A stretch of DNA of 64,000 bases from Prado023 sp963706875. GTDB lineage: Bacteria > Actinomycetota > Actinomycetes > S36-B12 > CAIYMF01. Location: the NCBI GenBank assembly GCA_963706875.1, contig CAVPNW010000020.1, positions 62,001 to 126,000 on the forward strand, written 5' to 3'. The position numbers and the translations under genes were made by a program. Of this stretch, positions 27,268 to 38,195 are shown piece by piece. Under the pieces are notes generated by a model. It did not search any database and was not told the origin of the DNA. It worked only from the letters and a program-made list of their open reading frames with translations. Within the stretch, counting starts at the first letter, position 1, and every line of letters begins with the position of its first letter.

Positions 27268-27325
27268 CCGGTGATCCATTCAGGTTGCGCAGGCTAGAAG
27301 GTCGCCAACCCGAATGGATCACCGG
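27268..27325. terminator. Large hairpin between convergent genes
   Basis: Perfect 14-bp arms CCGGTGATCCATTC (27268-27281) and GAATGGATCACCGG (27312-27325). An inner 5-bp pair (GGTTG 27283-27287 with CAACC 27306-27310) follows after one mismatch, giving a stem of about 20 bp. It sits in the middle of the 101-bp space between the secreted-protein gene and mmsA. A bidirectional terminator is the likely role; there is no T tract on either side. Confidence 0.65.
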
Positions 27326-27348
27326 ACGAGACGTGCAGCGCGACGCGC

Positions 27349-28914
<1,566 letters not shown>

Positions 28915-28982
28915 GGGTGCCTCTCGGTTCGTCGTCTCGGGGTCGGGGTCGTGCTCGAGGTCGGGGTTGTTCCCAGTGTCGG

Positions 28983-30416
28983 TCATGAGTCGAACCCGAG
29001 TCCCATCCGGTCGAGGGTGCGCAGCCATAGGTTGCGCCGGCCACCGGAGTTGTCGGCCCGGTCCAGCGACCACCGGGTCAGCCCGACTGCGGGGCTGCGC
29101 AACGGCTCGGGCGGGAACGGGATGGGCTTGGTTCCGACCATCGTCAAGCGGGTCCGCTCGGTCTCGCGGCCGGCGAGCAGGTCCAGCATCACCTGGGCGC
29201 CGAAGCGCGTGGCGCCCACGCCCAGGCCGGTGTACCCGACGCTGTAGGCCACGCGACCGCCCATCGCGGTCCCCCAGAAGGCGCTGAATCGCGAGCAGGT
29301 GTCGATCGCCCCACCCCACGCGTGCGAGAACCGGAGGCCCTCGAGCTGGGGGAAGGTCTCGAAGAAGTTCTCGGCCAGCACCGCATTCGTTGCGTCGTCG
29401 CGGTTCAGCGAGGGATCCATCCGGCTGCCGTAGTGGTACACGGCCTCGAAGCCACCCCAGAGCAGTCGGCCGTCGGCGGTCGGGCGCGTGTAGTGGAACT
29501 GGTTGTTGCTGTCGCCGATGCCGCCGCGGAAGGCCCATCCGATGCTGTCCCACTGGTCGGCGGTCAGCGGCTCGGTCATCAGCGCGTAGTCGTACACCGG
29601 GATGATGAACGGGCGGACCCGACGCAGGAGGTTGGGGAACGCACTGGTCCCGAGGGCGACCTGCCGCGCGCGCACGGTGGCGTGCGGCGTGCGCACCTCG
29701 ACGCCGGAGTCAGTCGACTCCAACGCGGTCACCGGCGAGTGCTCATGCACCCGCACTCCCAGGGAGCGCACGACACGAGCCAGCTCCCAGTTCAGCTTGG
29801 CTGGATCCACCAGGGCCACGCCGTCGCGGTTCAGCACGCTGCCGCGGTACAGCGGCGAGTCCACCATGGCCCGGGTCGCCGGACCGTCGAGGAACTCCAG
29901 GTGCTCACCGAACGGGGCCACGAGCCCGGGCAGCTCGGCCAGCTCAGCCACCTGATGCTCCTCGGTGGCGACGTCGAGCTCCCCAGTGCGGGCGAAGTCG
30001 ACGTCCATCGCGTGGCGGTCGATTGTTGCCTCGATCGCGTCGAGGTTGGCCTGGCCCTGGCGGGTCAGCTCCGCCATCTCGTCCGGCCAGCGGGACAGCC
30101 CGTTGCTGAAGCCGTGGGTGATGGATGCGGCCATGAACCCACCGTTGCGACCCGACGCTCCCTCGGCGATCCGGTCGCCCTCGAGGACGAGCACGTCCAG
30201 GTTGGGATCGGCCTCCTTGGCCAGCAGCGCGGTCCACATGCCGGTGTAGCCGCCACCCACGATGACCAGGTCGGCGGTGGTGTCGGCAACCAGCGCCGCG
30301 GCGGGGTCCGGTCGCTGCGGGCGGTCCAGCCAGAAGGGGGCGTGCGTGACGTCGGCCAACGCGGTTCGTGAGGACGGCCTGATCCGGGTACGTGAGTACG
30401 GCACCAGATATCGCAC
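28983..30416 (-). CDS. FAD-dependent amine oxidoreductase (PuuB/DAO-like)
   Basis: 477 residues from GTG 30416; the first 22 residues are not conserved-looking, and a TTG at 30359 is an alternative. The FAD fold starts VIVGGGYTGMWTALL (52-66) and ASGRNGGF (87-94) is the glycine loop of DAO-type oxidases such as gamma-glutamylputrescine oxidase. The C-terminal VGYTGLGVGATRFGAQVMLDLL closes the FAD site. It probably oxidises a polyamine or gamma-glutamyl amine to an aldehyde, with mmsA immediately downstream. A kinase gene diverges upstream. Confidence 0.83.
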   Translation of the reverse strand: MRYLVPYSRTRIRPSSRTALADVTHAPFWLDRPQRPDPAAALVADTTADLVIVGGGYTGMWTALLAKEADPNLDVLVLEGDRIAEGASGRNGGFMAASITHGFSNGLSRWPDEMAELTRQGQANLDAIEATIDRHAMDVDFARTGELDVATEEHQVAELAELPGLVAPFGEHLEFLDGPATRAMVDSPLYRGSVLNRDGVALVDPAKLNWELARVVRSLGVRVHEHSPVTALESTDSGVEVRTPHATVRARQVALGTSAFPNLLRRVRPFIIPVYDYALMTEPLTADQWDSIGWAFRGGIGDSNNQFHYTRPTADGRLLWGGFEAVYHYGSRMDPSLNRDDATNAVLAENFFETFPQLEGLRFSHAWGGAIDTCSRFSAFWGTAMGGRVAYSVGYTGLGVGATRFGAQVMLDLLAGRETERTRLTMVGTKPIPFPPEPLRSPAVGLTRWSLDRADNSGGRRNLWLRTLDRMGLGFDS

Positions 30417-30645
30417 TCCAGGTCAGCCGCCCCGGGTCCTCCGGACGATACGGCCGCGCGGTCGGTGGTCGAACGCCCACCCGGTGAACCGCAGCGTGCC
30501 CAGTGTAGCGGCGCTCGCGTGACCGCGCCGCCCGTGCGGCGGCCGGTCAGGGCAGCCCCGGGACGCCCCGCGGCGCAGTCCGATCCACTAGATTGGCGCC
30601 AGTCCACATCACGCGCCGAGCGCCCGTGCAGACGGGAGGTGCCCC

Positions 30646-32157
30646 ATGTCCGAGCCCACTGTGGGGTCTCCGCTGTCGATGCACGACCCGCGCCAGGTCG
30701 GTCCGTGGACGATCCACTCCCGCCTGGGCGCCGGGGGGATGGGCGTGGTCTTCTACGCCTCCTCGCCGGAGTACCAGGGAGCTGCCCTCAAGGTGATCCG
30801 ACCCGGCTTGCTCGACGCCCCAGCCACCCGCGACCGCTTCCGCCGGGAGGTCGCGATCCTGCGCTCGGTGCGCGATGCGCACATCAGCGAGTTCCTGGCC
30901 GCCGACCTCGAGTCCGAGCCGGCGTGGCTGGCCATCGAGTACGTGAGCGGGCCGACGCTGCGCGATGAGATCACCGACAACGGGCCGCTGTCCGAGGACG
31001 AGTGGTGGAAGCTGGCTCGCGGCATGGCCCAGGCCCTGGCGGTCCTCGACAAGCACCGGATCACGCATCGGGACCTCAAGCCGGGCAACGTCATCCTCGG
31101 TGAGCACGGCCCCGAGCTGATCGACTTCGGCATCGCGCACCCCGAGGACGCCACGTCGCTGACGGCCACCGGCCTGGTCACGGGCAGCCCGGCGTGGCTC
31201 TCCCCGGAGCAGGCGACGCTGGAGCCCACGGGCCCGCCGAGTGACATCTTCGCCCTCGGCTCCCTGCTGGCCTACGCCGCAACCGGGCGCCCGCCGTTCG
31301 GGGAGGGAGCGTCGGTCGCTGTCCTGATGAGCATCGCCACGCGCGAGCCGGACCTCGTCGGTATCGACCCCAACCGCTCGGCACTGCTGCAGCGGATGCT
31401 GGCCAAGGACCCCGCGCGCCGACCGACCGCCCGCCAGGTCCTCGACCGGCTCCGGGGCAGCACCACGGGCGAAACGACCCTCACCGACTCGCCGCAGCCG
31501 ACGATCGCACTGGGCGGCATGGCGGGGGTCGCCGGGCTGGCGCCCGCGGCCTCGCCCACGACACCGGTCACTCCCGTCCTGCAGACCGGCGCCCTGACGG
31601 CGGCCCCGGAGCAGACGCTGGTGGCGCCGGCCGTCCCGACGACTCCCGCCCCCCCGCCGGTCAGGCCACGCACTGCAGGGAACGCCCGGGCTGTGGGGCC
31701 GCGGACGGCCGCCGCCCAGCAGCGACGCGCACGACGCCGACGCTGGCTGCTGGTCGTGCTGGCCCTCGCGACCGTGGGCGTCGTCGCGTGGCTGGCCCTC
31801 GGCAACAGCGGGCAGGGGGGTCCCAGCAGCGAGGGCTCGGGTTCGCAGCCGGGCTCGGCCTCGGATGCACCGCCCGCCCCCGCCGAGGACCAGTTGCGCT
31901 CCGGCGACTGGTTCCTCGAGACCTACCGACTGGAAAACCCCGACGACGGGCTCGTCATCTCCGGCACTGTGCGCAACCGTGGGACCACCACCGGGTCCGC
32001 CGACCTCACGACCTGGTTCTACGAGGGCGGTGAGTCCCTGGGCTCTGTGTCCACGACCGTGAGCGACGTCCCCGCAGGTGCGGCCGTCCCGGTCACGATG
32101 ACAGGTGATGCGATCTGGCGGCCCGGCCAGCAGGTCGTGCTCCTCGAAGCGGGTTGA
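30646..32157 (+). CDS. Membrane-anchored Ser/Thr protein kinase (PknB-like)
   Basis: 503 residues, GGGAGG upstream. The kinase domain (19-270) has all key parts: RLGAGGMGVVFYA glycine loop, Lys49, Glu in the C-helix (FRREVAIL), HRDLKPGN (141-148), DFG (160-162) and SPEQ in place of APE. A Pro/Ala-rich linker leads to one membrane helix (about 367-386). The extracellular domain of about 110 residues is a beta sandwich-like fold (YRLENPDDGLVISGTVRNRG) and lacks PASTA repeats. It stands alone between the amine oxidase and the polyamine transporter. Confidence 0.93.
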   Translation: MSEPTVGSPLSMHDPRQVGPWTIHSRLGAGGMGVVFYASSPEYQGAALKVIRPGLLDAPATRDRFRREVAILRSVRDAHISEFLAADLESEPAWLAIEYVSGPTLRDEITDNGPLSEDEWWKLARGMAQALAVLDKHRITHRDLKPGNVILGEHGPELIDFGIAHPEDATSLTATGLVTGSPAWLSPEQATLEPTGPPSDIFALGSLLAYAATGRPPFGEGASVAVLMSIATREPDLVGIDPNRSALLQRMLAKDPARRPTARQVLDRLRGSTTGETTLTDSPQPTIALGGMAGVAGLAPAASPTTPVTPVLQTGALTAAPEQTLVAPAVPTTPAPPPVRPRTAGNARAVGPRTAAAQQRRARRRRWLLVVLALATVGVVAWLALGNSGQGGPSSEGSGSQPGSASDAPPAPAEDQLRSGDWFLETYRLENPDDGLVISGTVRNRGTTTGSADLTTWFYEGGESLGSVSTTVSDVPAGAAVPVTMTGDAIWRPGQQVVLLEAG

Positions 32158-32185
32158 CCGAGGCCGGCAGCCCGGGTCCCCCCGC

Positions 32186-33064
32186 TCACGCCTTCGCGCG
32201 TCGCTTGCGGGCACCAGCAGCCTGGGCGACCAGCACGATCGCCAGGGCCCCGAAGAACATGATCGAGGCGATCACGTTGACCTGCGGCGGGATGCCACGC
32301 TGGGCGGCACCCCAGATGTACATCGGGAAGGTGACGGTCGATCCGGAGTTGAAGTTCGTGATGATGAAGTCGTCGAACGACAGCGAGAACGCCAGGAGTG
32401 CTGCCCCCATGATGCCCGGGGCGACCAGCGGCAGGGTGACGTAGCGGAACGTCGCCCTCTCGTCGGCGTACAGGTCCATGGATGCCTGCTCCAGTCGCGG
32501 ATCGAGGCCCGAGAGCCGCGCCTTGACGGTCACCACCACGAAGCTGATCACGAACATGATGTGGGCGATCAGGATCGTCCAGAAGCCCAGCGGCATCTGC
32601 CAGTTGCCCCAGTACATGTTCAGGAACAGGGCCAGCAGCGACGAGCCGAGGACGACCTCGGCAGTGGCCATGGGCAGGAAGATGAGCAGGTTCGTCGCCG
32701 AGCGGCCGGTGAACCGGTGGCGGACCAGCGCGAACGAGATCATCGTCCCCAGGATGGTCCCGACGATCGTCGCGAACAGGGCGATCGTCGCGCTCACACC
32801 CACCGACCGGCAGATCGTCGGGTCCTGGCAGATGTTCAACCAGGCATCGAGGGAGAACTCGTTCCAGCGGGTGTTGGTGCGTCCCGTCGGATTGTTGAAC
32901 GAGAACAGGACCACGACCGCGACCGGGAGGAACATGTAGACCATCGCCAGCGCGGAGTAGATTGCCAGGGTGTGCTCGCGCAGCCACCTCAGGCCGCGCT
33001 GGACGCCGGACTCCTGCGCCGGCGGGGCCTCGAGCAGGGCGGGGTCGAGCTGGTTCGTGGCCAT
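32186..33064 (-). CDS. potC: Polyamine ABC transporter permease PotC
   Basis: 292 residues with about six membrane helices (IYSALAMVYMFLPVAVVVLFSF is the first). The permease EAA-type loop is ERATFRYVTLPLVAPGIMGAAL, and the end FDDFIITNFNSG is typical of PotC/YdcV. ATG 33064 overlaps the potB stop (TGATG). It forms the inner-membrane channel with PotB, energised by PotA and fed by PotD; likely substrates are putrescine or spermidine. The long frame upstream of 33064 belongs to no protein. Confidence 0.92.
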   Translation of the reverse strand: MATNQLDPALLEAPPAQESGVQRGLRWLREHTLAIYSALAMVYMFLPVAVVVLFSFNNPTGRTNTRWNEFSLDAWLNICQDPTICRSVGVSATIALFATIVGTILGTMISFALVRHRFTGRSATNLLIFLPMATAEVVLGSSLLALFLNMYWGNWQMPLGFWTILIAHIMFVISFVVVTVKARLSGLDPRLEQASMDLYADERATFRYVTLPLVAPGIMGAALLAFSLSFDDFIITNFNSGSTVTFPMYIWGAAQRGIPPQVNVIASIMFFGALAIVLVAQAAGARKRRAKA

Positions 33065-34005
33065 CAGAGCAGCTCCTCGGTCCCGGCGCGCCGGACGTAG
33101 ATCGTCACGAGGATCAGGATCGTGGCCATGAGCAGGAAGCTCAGCGCCGAGGCGATCGGGTAGTCGCGCACGATGATGAACTGGCTGTCGATCACCGAGC
33201 CGATCATCCGGTCGTTGGTGGAGCCCAGGAGCTTGGCGTTGATGTAGTCGCCGGTCGCCGGGATGAAGGTCAGCAGCGTGCCAGCCACCACACCGGGCAG
33301 GGACAGCGGCCAGATCACCTTGCGGAACGTCGTGAAGGGCGTTGCGTACAGGTCGGCGCCCGCCTCGGCAAGGCGCGGGTCGATCTTGTCCAGGGCGGCA
33401 TACAGCGGCAGGATCATGAAGGGCAGGAAGTTGTATGTGATGCCCGTGACCACCGCGATCGGCGTGTTGAGGATCCGGTCGGCGGGCAGGAGGTTCAGGG
33501 CGTTCATCGTCTGAACGATGAAGCCCTCGTCGGCCAGGATGGTCTTCCACGCGTAGGTGCGGATCAGGAAGGAGGCGAAGAACGGGGCGACGACCAGCAC
33601 CAGCATGAGTGCCTTGTACCTCCCCGACCGGAAGGCGATGTAGTACGCCAGCGGGTAGGCGATCGCCAGGGCCAGGAGGGTCGCCGTGCCGGCGTACACG
33701 AAGGAGCGCAGGAACTGCTCCCCGTAGCGGCTGAGCGCCTCGGAGTAGTTGGCGAAGTCCCAGTTGAAGAAGAAGCCGTCGTCGGGGTTGTCGCTGACCG
33801 GTGACTGCAGGGACGTCGACAACAGCGAGAACAGCGGGATCAGGAAGAAGACGGTCAGCCAGGCCATGCCCGGAAGCAGGAGCCAGTAGGGCGTGGCACG
33901 GCTCGAGAGCAGGCCCTTGGCCGGGCTGGCAACGACCGGCAGGTCCGCGTTCTGGGTGTCGTTCAGGTAGGTGTCGACCGCGCTTCCGGAGGCCGGGATC
34001 TGCAT
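33064..34005 (-). CDS. potB: Polyamine ABC transporter permease PotB
   Basis: 313 residues, about six membrane helices after a soluble N-terminus of about 35 residues. Typical PotB strands are visible: LLLPGMAWLTVFFLIPLFSL, VVAPFFASFLIRTYAWKTIL, EAGADLYATPFTTFRKVIWP (coupling loop for the ATPase) and FIPATGDYINAKLLGS. It starts three bases after the potA stop and overlaps potC by one base, so potD-potA-potB-potC are one operon. Confidence 0.93.
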   Translation of the reverse strand: MQIPASGSAVDTYLNDTQNADLPVVASPAKGLLSSRATPYWLLLPGMAWLTVFFLIPLFSLLSTSLQSPVSDNPDDGFFFNWDFANYSEALSRYGEQFLRSFVYAGTATLLALAIAYPLAYYIAFRSGRYKALMLVLVVAPFFASFLIRTYAWKTILADEGFIVQTMNALNLLPADRILNTPIAVVTGITYNFLPFMILPLYAALDKIDPRLAEAGADLYATPFTTFRKVIWPLSLPGVVAGTLLTFIPATGDYINAKLLGSTNDRMIGSVIDSQFIIVRDYPIASALSFLLMATILILVTIYVRRAGTEELL

Positions 34006-34008
34006 CGA

Positions 34009-35211
34009 TCAGCCCCCCACGGCGTGCGTCGTCGGGGCGACCCCGGCCTGCGCATCGGCCGCTGTGTAGTGGCCGACCTCGAGGAGGTCGTCCTCGATCC
34101 CGGCGTTCAGGTTGTCCCCTCCGTCGAAGCCGAAGGAGTGACTCGGCTCCCAGGACATCTCCACGGTCTCCCCGACACGGGGGCGGTCGCCGGCGCTCAT
34201 GTTCTGCTCGAAGGCGATCAGCTCCTGGCCCCAGGGGGTCGCGACCAGGTACTGGGTCGACACCCCGAAGAAGGACGCGTCGGTGATCACCCCGCTGACC
34301 ACGTTGCGGCCCGGCGGGACCTCCGCCCCGGCTCGGTGCAGGTGCAGCTTCTCGGGACGCACGCCGACGATGACCCGATCGGACTCGGAGTTCAGCTTCT
34401 CGGCCGGGAGGGTCAGCAGCTGGTCGAACGCGCGGACCGTGACGCTGTCCCCGCGCTGCACCACCCGACCTGGGATCAGGTTCGACTGGCCCAGGAAGTT
34501 CGCCGCGAACGCCGTGTGCGGCGTGTCGTAGATCTCCTGGGGCGCGCCCATCTGCTCGATCCTGCCCGAGTTCATCACGGCGATGGTGTCGGCCATGGTC
34601 ATGGCCTCCTCCTGGTCGTGCGTGACGTGCACGAACGTGATGCCCACCTCGGTCTGGATGCGCTTGAGCTCGATCTGCATCTGGCGGCGCAGCTTGAGGT
34701 CCAACGCGCCCAGGGGCTCGTCGAGCAGCAGGACGTCCGGGCGGTTGATCAGGGCTCGGGCCACGGCCACGCGCTGCTGCTGGCCACCGGACATCTGCGC
34801 GGGCTTGCGCCTGGCCATGGGCCCGAGCTCCACGAGCTCGAGCATCTCGTTGACCTTGGCGTCGACGTTCTTCTCCCCGCGACGGCGCAGGCCGAACGCC
34901 ACGTTCTCGAAGATGTCCATGTGCGGGAACAGGGCGTAGGACTGGAACACCGTGTTGACGGGCCGCTTGTACGGACGCAGACCGGTGATGTCCTTGTCGC
35001 CCACCCGGATCATCCCGGCGGTCGGGATCTCCAGGCCGGCAACCATGCGCAGGGTCGTGGTCTTGCCGCAGCCCGAGGGTCCCAGGAGCGCGAAGAACGA
35101 CCCGGCGGGGATCGTCAGCGACAGGTCGTCGACGGCGTTGTGGTCGCCGTAGGTCTTGGTCAGGCGGACCAGGTGCAGGTCCTCGACCCTCTTCGGGGCT
35201 TCGGTGGCCAT
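34009..35211 (-). CDS. potA: Polyamine ABC transporter ATP-binding protein PotA
   Basis: 400 residues, strong AGGAGG. Walker A GPSGCGKT (44-51), Q-loop in NTVFQSYALFPH, signature SGGQQQR (141-147), Walker B LLLDEP (161-166), switch His in HVTHDQEEAM. The C-terminal TOBE region (about 285-370, VIVGVRPEKLHLHR) is that of the spermidine/putrescine and Fe branch. Hydrolyses ATP to drive PotBC. Lies between potD and potB. Confidence 0.94.
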   Translation of the reverse strand: MATEAPKRVEDLHLVRLTKTYGDHNAVDDLSLTIPAGSFFALLGPSGCGKTTTLRMVAGLEIPTAGMIRVGDKDITGLRPYKRPVNTVFQSYALFPHMDIFENVAFGLRRRGEKNVDAKVNEMLELVELGPMARRKPAQMSGGQQQRVAVARALINRPDVLLLDEPLGALDLKLRRQMQIELKRIQTEVGITFVHVTHDQEEAMTMADTIAVMNSGRIEQMGAPQEIYDTPHTAFAANFLGQSNLIPGRVVQRGDSVTVRAFDQLLTLPAEKLNSESDRVIVGVRPEKLHLHRAGAEVPPGRNVVSGVITDASFFGVSTQYLVATPWGQELIAFEQNMSAGDRPRVGETVEMSWEPSHSFGFDGGDNLNAGIEDDLLEVGHYTAADAQAGVAPTTHAVGG

Positions 35212-35236
35212 CGTGGTGCTCCTCCTGGTCGTTCGG

Positions 35237-36442
35237 TCAGTTGCCGATGAGGGTCTGGAAGGCCTGGTCGTACTTGGCCTGCTCCGAGGAGGTCAGGGAC
35301 TTGAACACGGTCACCTTCTTCAGATCCTCCTCGGTCGGGAAGATGAACGGGTTGTCGACCAGGCTCGGGTCGAGCTTCTCCATCTCCTCCTGGGCGCCCT
35401 TCACCGGGCAGATGTACTGGACGTAGGCCGCGAGCTCAGCCGAGATCGCCGGGTCGTAGTAGTAGTCCATGAGGCGCTCTGCGTTGTTGCGGTGCAGTGC
35501 CATGGCCGGGACCAGCATGTTGTCGGTCCACAGCGTCCCACCAGTCTCGGGGATGACGAACTTGTACGGGTCACCGAGCGCGGCGACGTCACCGGACCAG
35601 CCGATTGCTGCCACGACGTCACCGGTCTCCAGCGCTGCGATGTAGTCGTTGCCCGAGACCTGGCGGATCTGGCCGGAGTCGATCTGCTTCTGGAGCTCGG
35701 CGATGGCGGCGTTGAAGTCGTCCTCAGTGAAGTCGGCCGGGTTGTTGCCCTGCGCGAGCATGACGACCCCGACCGTGTCCCGCATCTCCGACAGGATCGT
35801 CACACGACCCTTCAGCGCGGGGTCCCACAGCTCGGCGATCGTGCGGATCTCGCTCTTGCCGGTCAGCTCCTTGAGCGTCTCGGTGTTGAAGCCGAGCCCT
35901 GCGTACCCGGACTGCCACGGCAGGGACTGGTCACGCTCAGGGTCGAACGGAACGTTGGCGAGCTTGTCGATCAGGTTGCGCGCGTTCGGCACCCAGGCGC
36001 GGTCGAACTTCTGGGCGAATCCCTTGCGGATCCACTGCGCGGCCATCCAGTCGGTGAGCACGACGATGTCGCGGCCGATGTCCTGGCCCGCCTCGAGCTG
36101 CGGACGGACCTTGGCGTCGAACTCCGCGTTGTCATTGACATCCTCGCGGTAGTCCACGTCGATCCCGGTCTGCTCCGTGAACCGGTCGAGGGTCGGGCGG
36201 TTGCCCTCGTCGTCGACGTCCATGTAGCCCACCCACGTGGACCAGTTGAGCTTCGGGCTGGTGGCGGACTGGTCGGGCTGGGTCCTGGCCGGGATCTCCT
36301 CGGAGCCGCTGGCGGTCGCCGTTCGTGGTGGGCGGGCGCCACACGCCGCCGCGACCATGGCGGCACCTCCGATCCCAGCAGCCTGGAGCACGCGCCGGCG
36401 AGGCATCGGCGTGCCCGCCTTCGGGGTGGTCAGATCCGTCAT
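35237..36442 (-). CDS. potD: Polyamine-binding lipoprotein PotD/PotF-like
   Basis: 401 residues. The leader has Arg-Arg-Arg at 15-17 (PRRRVLQAAGIGGAAMVAAAC) and a lipobox AAAC with Cys34, so it is probably a Tat-exported lipoprotein. The mature part is a class D extracellular solute-binding protein: WSTWVGYMDVDDEG, VVLTDWMAAQWIRKG, LPWQSGYAGLGFNTETL, VAAIGWSGDVAAL, AERLMDYYYDPAISAELA are in the usual PotD/PotF order. First gene of the potDABC operon. Confidence 0.92.
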   Translation of the reverse strand: MTDLTTPKAGTPMPRRRVLQAAGIGGAAMVAAACGARPPRTATASGSEEIPARTQPDQSATSPKLNWSTWVGYMDVDDEGNRPTLDRFTEQTGIDVDYREDVNDNAEFDAKVRPQLEAGQDIGRDIVVLTDWMAAQWIRKGFAQKFDRAWVPNARNLIDKLANVPFDPERDQSLPWQSGYAGLGFNTETLKELTGKSEIRTIAELWDPALKGRVTILSEMRDTVGVVMLAQGNNPADFTEDDFNAAIAELQKQIDSGQIRQVSGNDYIAALETGDVVAAIGWSGDVAALGDPYKFVIPETGGTLWTDNMLVPAMALHRNNAERLMDYYYDPAISAELAAYVQYICPVKGAQEEMEKLDPSLVDNPFIFPTEEDLKKVTVFKSLTSSEQAKYDQAFQTLIGN

Positions 36443-36470
36443 CGTGTTCCTGCCTCGGGGTCGTGGTCGG

Positions 36471-37967
36471 TCAGCGGTCGCCGAAGATCGTGCGGTGCCA
36501 GTCCTTGCGGGCCTCGCCGGAGATGTCGGAGGAGACGTGCTTGATGTTGGTGTACTCCTCCAGGGAGTAGATGCTCATGTCCTTGCCGAAGCCCGACGCC
36601 TTGTAGCCACCGTGCGGCATCTCGGAGACGATCGGGATGTGGTCGTTGATCCAGACGCACCCGGCCGCGATCTCCCGGCTGGCCCGCTGGGCGCGGAAGG
36701 TGTTGGTGGTCCACGCCGACGCCGCAAGGCCGAAGGGCACATCGTTGGCCAGGGCGATGCCCTCGTCGTCGGTGTCGAACGGGAGGACCACGAGGACGGG
36801 GCCGAAGAGCTCCTGCTGGACGATCTCGGAGTCCTGTGCGGCCCCGACCATCAGGGTCGGCGGGTAGTACGAGCCGCCAGCCAGAGTGCCCCCGGGAATC
36901 ACGCCGCCGCGAACGACGGTGGCACCGGCGTCCACAGCGCGCTCGACGTACCCGTGGACCGACTCGCGCTGGCGCATGGACACCAGCGGGCCCTGGTCGG
37001 TGGACGGGTCGGTCGGGTCCCCCATGCGGACTGTGTCCATGAGTGCCGCCACCTTGGCGACGAACGCCTCCAGGTGCGGGCGCTGCACGTAGGCGCGGGT
37101 CGCGGCCGTGCAGTCCTGGCCGGTGTTGATCAGGGCGCCGGCGACGGCACCGTTGGCGGCAGCGTCGAGGTCGGCGTCGTCGAACACCACGAACGGGGCC
37201 TTGCCCCCGAGCTCGAGGTGCACCCGCTTGATCGTGCCGGTCGCCAGCTCCATCACCCGCTGCCCGACGGGCGTCGACCCGGTGAACGAGACCATCGACA
37301 CATCCGGGTGGGCGATCAGGGCCTCGCCCACGACTCGGCCTGGTCCGGTGAGGACGTTGATGACCCCGGCAGGTATGCCTGCGGCCAGTGCATCCTCGGC
37401 GACCATGAGCGAGGTGAGTGGGGTGATCTCGGCGGGCTTGAGGACGATCGTGTTCCCGGCAGCAACTGCGGGTAGGACCTTCCACATCGCCATCTGAAGC
37501 GGGTAGTTCCACGGCGCGATCGAGCCCACGACGCCGATTGGCTCGCGGCGGATCGAGGAGGTGTGCGTCGCGTCGTACTCGGCCTGGGCCATGCCGTTGA
37601 GCACCCGCGCGGCGCCGGCGAAGAACCGGACGTTGTCGATGGAGCCCGGGACGTCGAACTCGGTGGTCAGCTTGATCGGCTTGCCGGACTGGGCGGACTC
37701 GACGCGGGCGTACTCGTCAGCGCGGGCCTGCATCCGGTCGGCGAGTGCCAGCAGGGCCGCCGAGCGCTCCCCCGGCGTTGTCCGCGACCAGCCGGGGTAC
37801 GCCCGACTCGCGGCTGCAACGGCGGAGTCCACGTCGGCCACTGTCGCCTCGCCCAGCGTGGCGACGACCGAGCCGTCCGCAGGGTTGCGGACCTCGATGC
37901 TCGCGCCGGTGCCCGGCTCATGGCGCCCGTCGATGAACTGGCCCAGAAGTGCCACGCCGTCCTCCAT
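36471..37967 (-). CDS. Aldehyde dehydrogenase, gamma-aminobutyraldehyde type (PatD/PuuC-like)
   Basis: 498 residues from ATG 37967. Catalytic Cys286 (NTGQDCTAATR), base Glu252 (HLELGGKAP) and PWNYPLQMAMWK fit the PatD/betaine-aldehyde branch, which prefers amino-aldehydes. It is 28 bp upstream of potD and reads the same way, so is probably co-transcribed with the transporter. That supports oxidation of 4-aminobutanal from putrescine to GABA (inference). Frames extend upstream of the chosen start without conserved sequence; ATG 37985 and ATG 37997 are alternatives. Confidence 0.88.
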   Translation of the reverse strand: MEDGVALLGQFIDGRHEPGTGASIEVRNPADGSVVATLGEATVADVDSAVAAASRAYPGWSRTTPGERSAALLALADRMQARADEYARVESAQSGKPIKLTTEFDVPGSIDNVRFFAGAARVLNGMAQAEYDATHTSSIRREPIGVVGSIAPWNYPLQMAMWKVLPAVAAGNTIVLKPAEITPLTSLMVAEDALAAGIPAGVINVLTGPGRVVGEALIAHPDVSMVSFTGSTPVGQRVMELATGTIKRVHLELGGKAPFVVFDDADLDAAANGAVAGALINTGQDCTAATRAYVQRPHLEAFVAKVAALMDTVRMGDPTDPSTDQGPLVSMRQRESVHGYVERAVDAGATVVRGGVIPGGTLAGGSYYPPTLMVGAAQDSEIVQQELFGPVLVVLPFDTDDEGIALANDVPFGLAASAWTTNTFRAQRASREIAAGCVWINDHIPIVSEMPHGGYKASGFGKDMSIYSLEEYTNIKHVSSDISGEARKDWHRTIFGDR

Positions 37968-38195
37968 CACTCCGCCATCGCCCATGCCGCGGTGCATCCA
38001 CGGTTTTCGTGCAGTTCCCCGGATCAGCAACACGATATCCGTCGCGGATGAGGGGTTGGACGCACGATAACGGACCGCGTGCCGGGTCACAAACTGAACC
38101 GGCCGGCGCGCCGGAAGTGTTACCTGACCGTCACACTCCGCGGACATGCCTCGGGGCGGCGGGTCCCCCCACCGCCCCGCCAGGTCGTGCTCCGA

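Noticed and set aside
30417..30645. Possible tRNA in the gap before the kinase gene (GGTGGTCGAACGC)
   Set aside because: No GGTTCGAnTCC T-arm, acceptor stem or anticodon arm can be folded.
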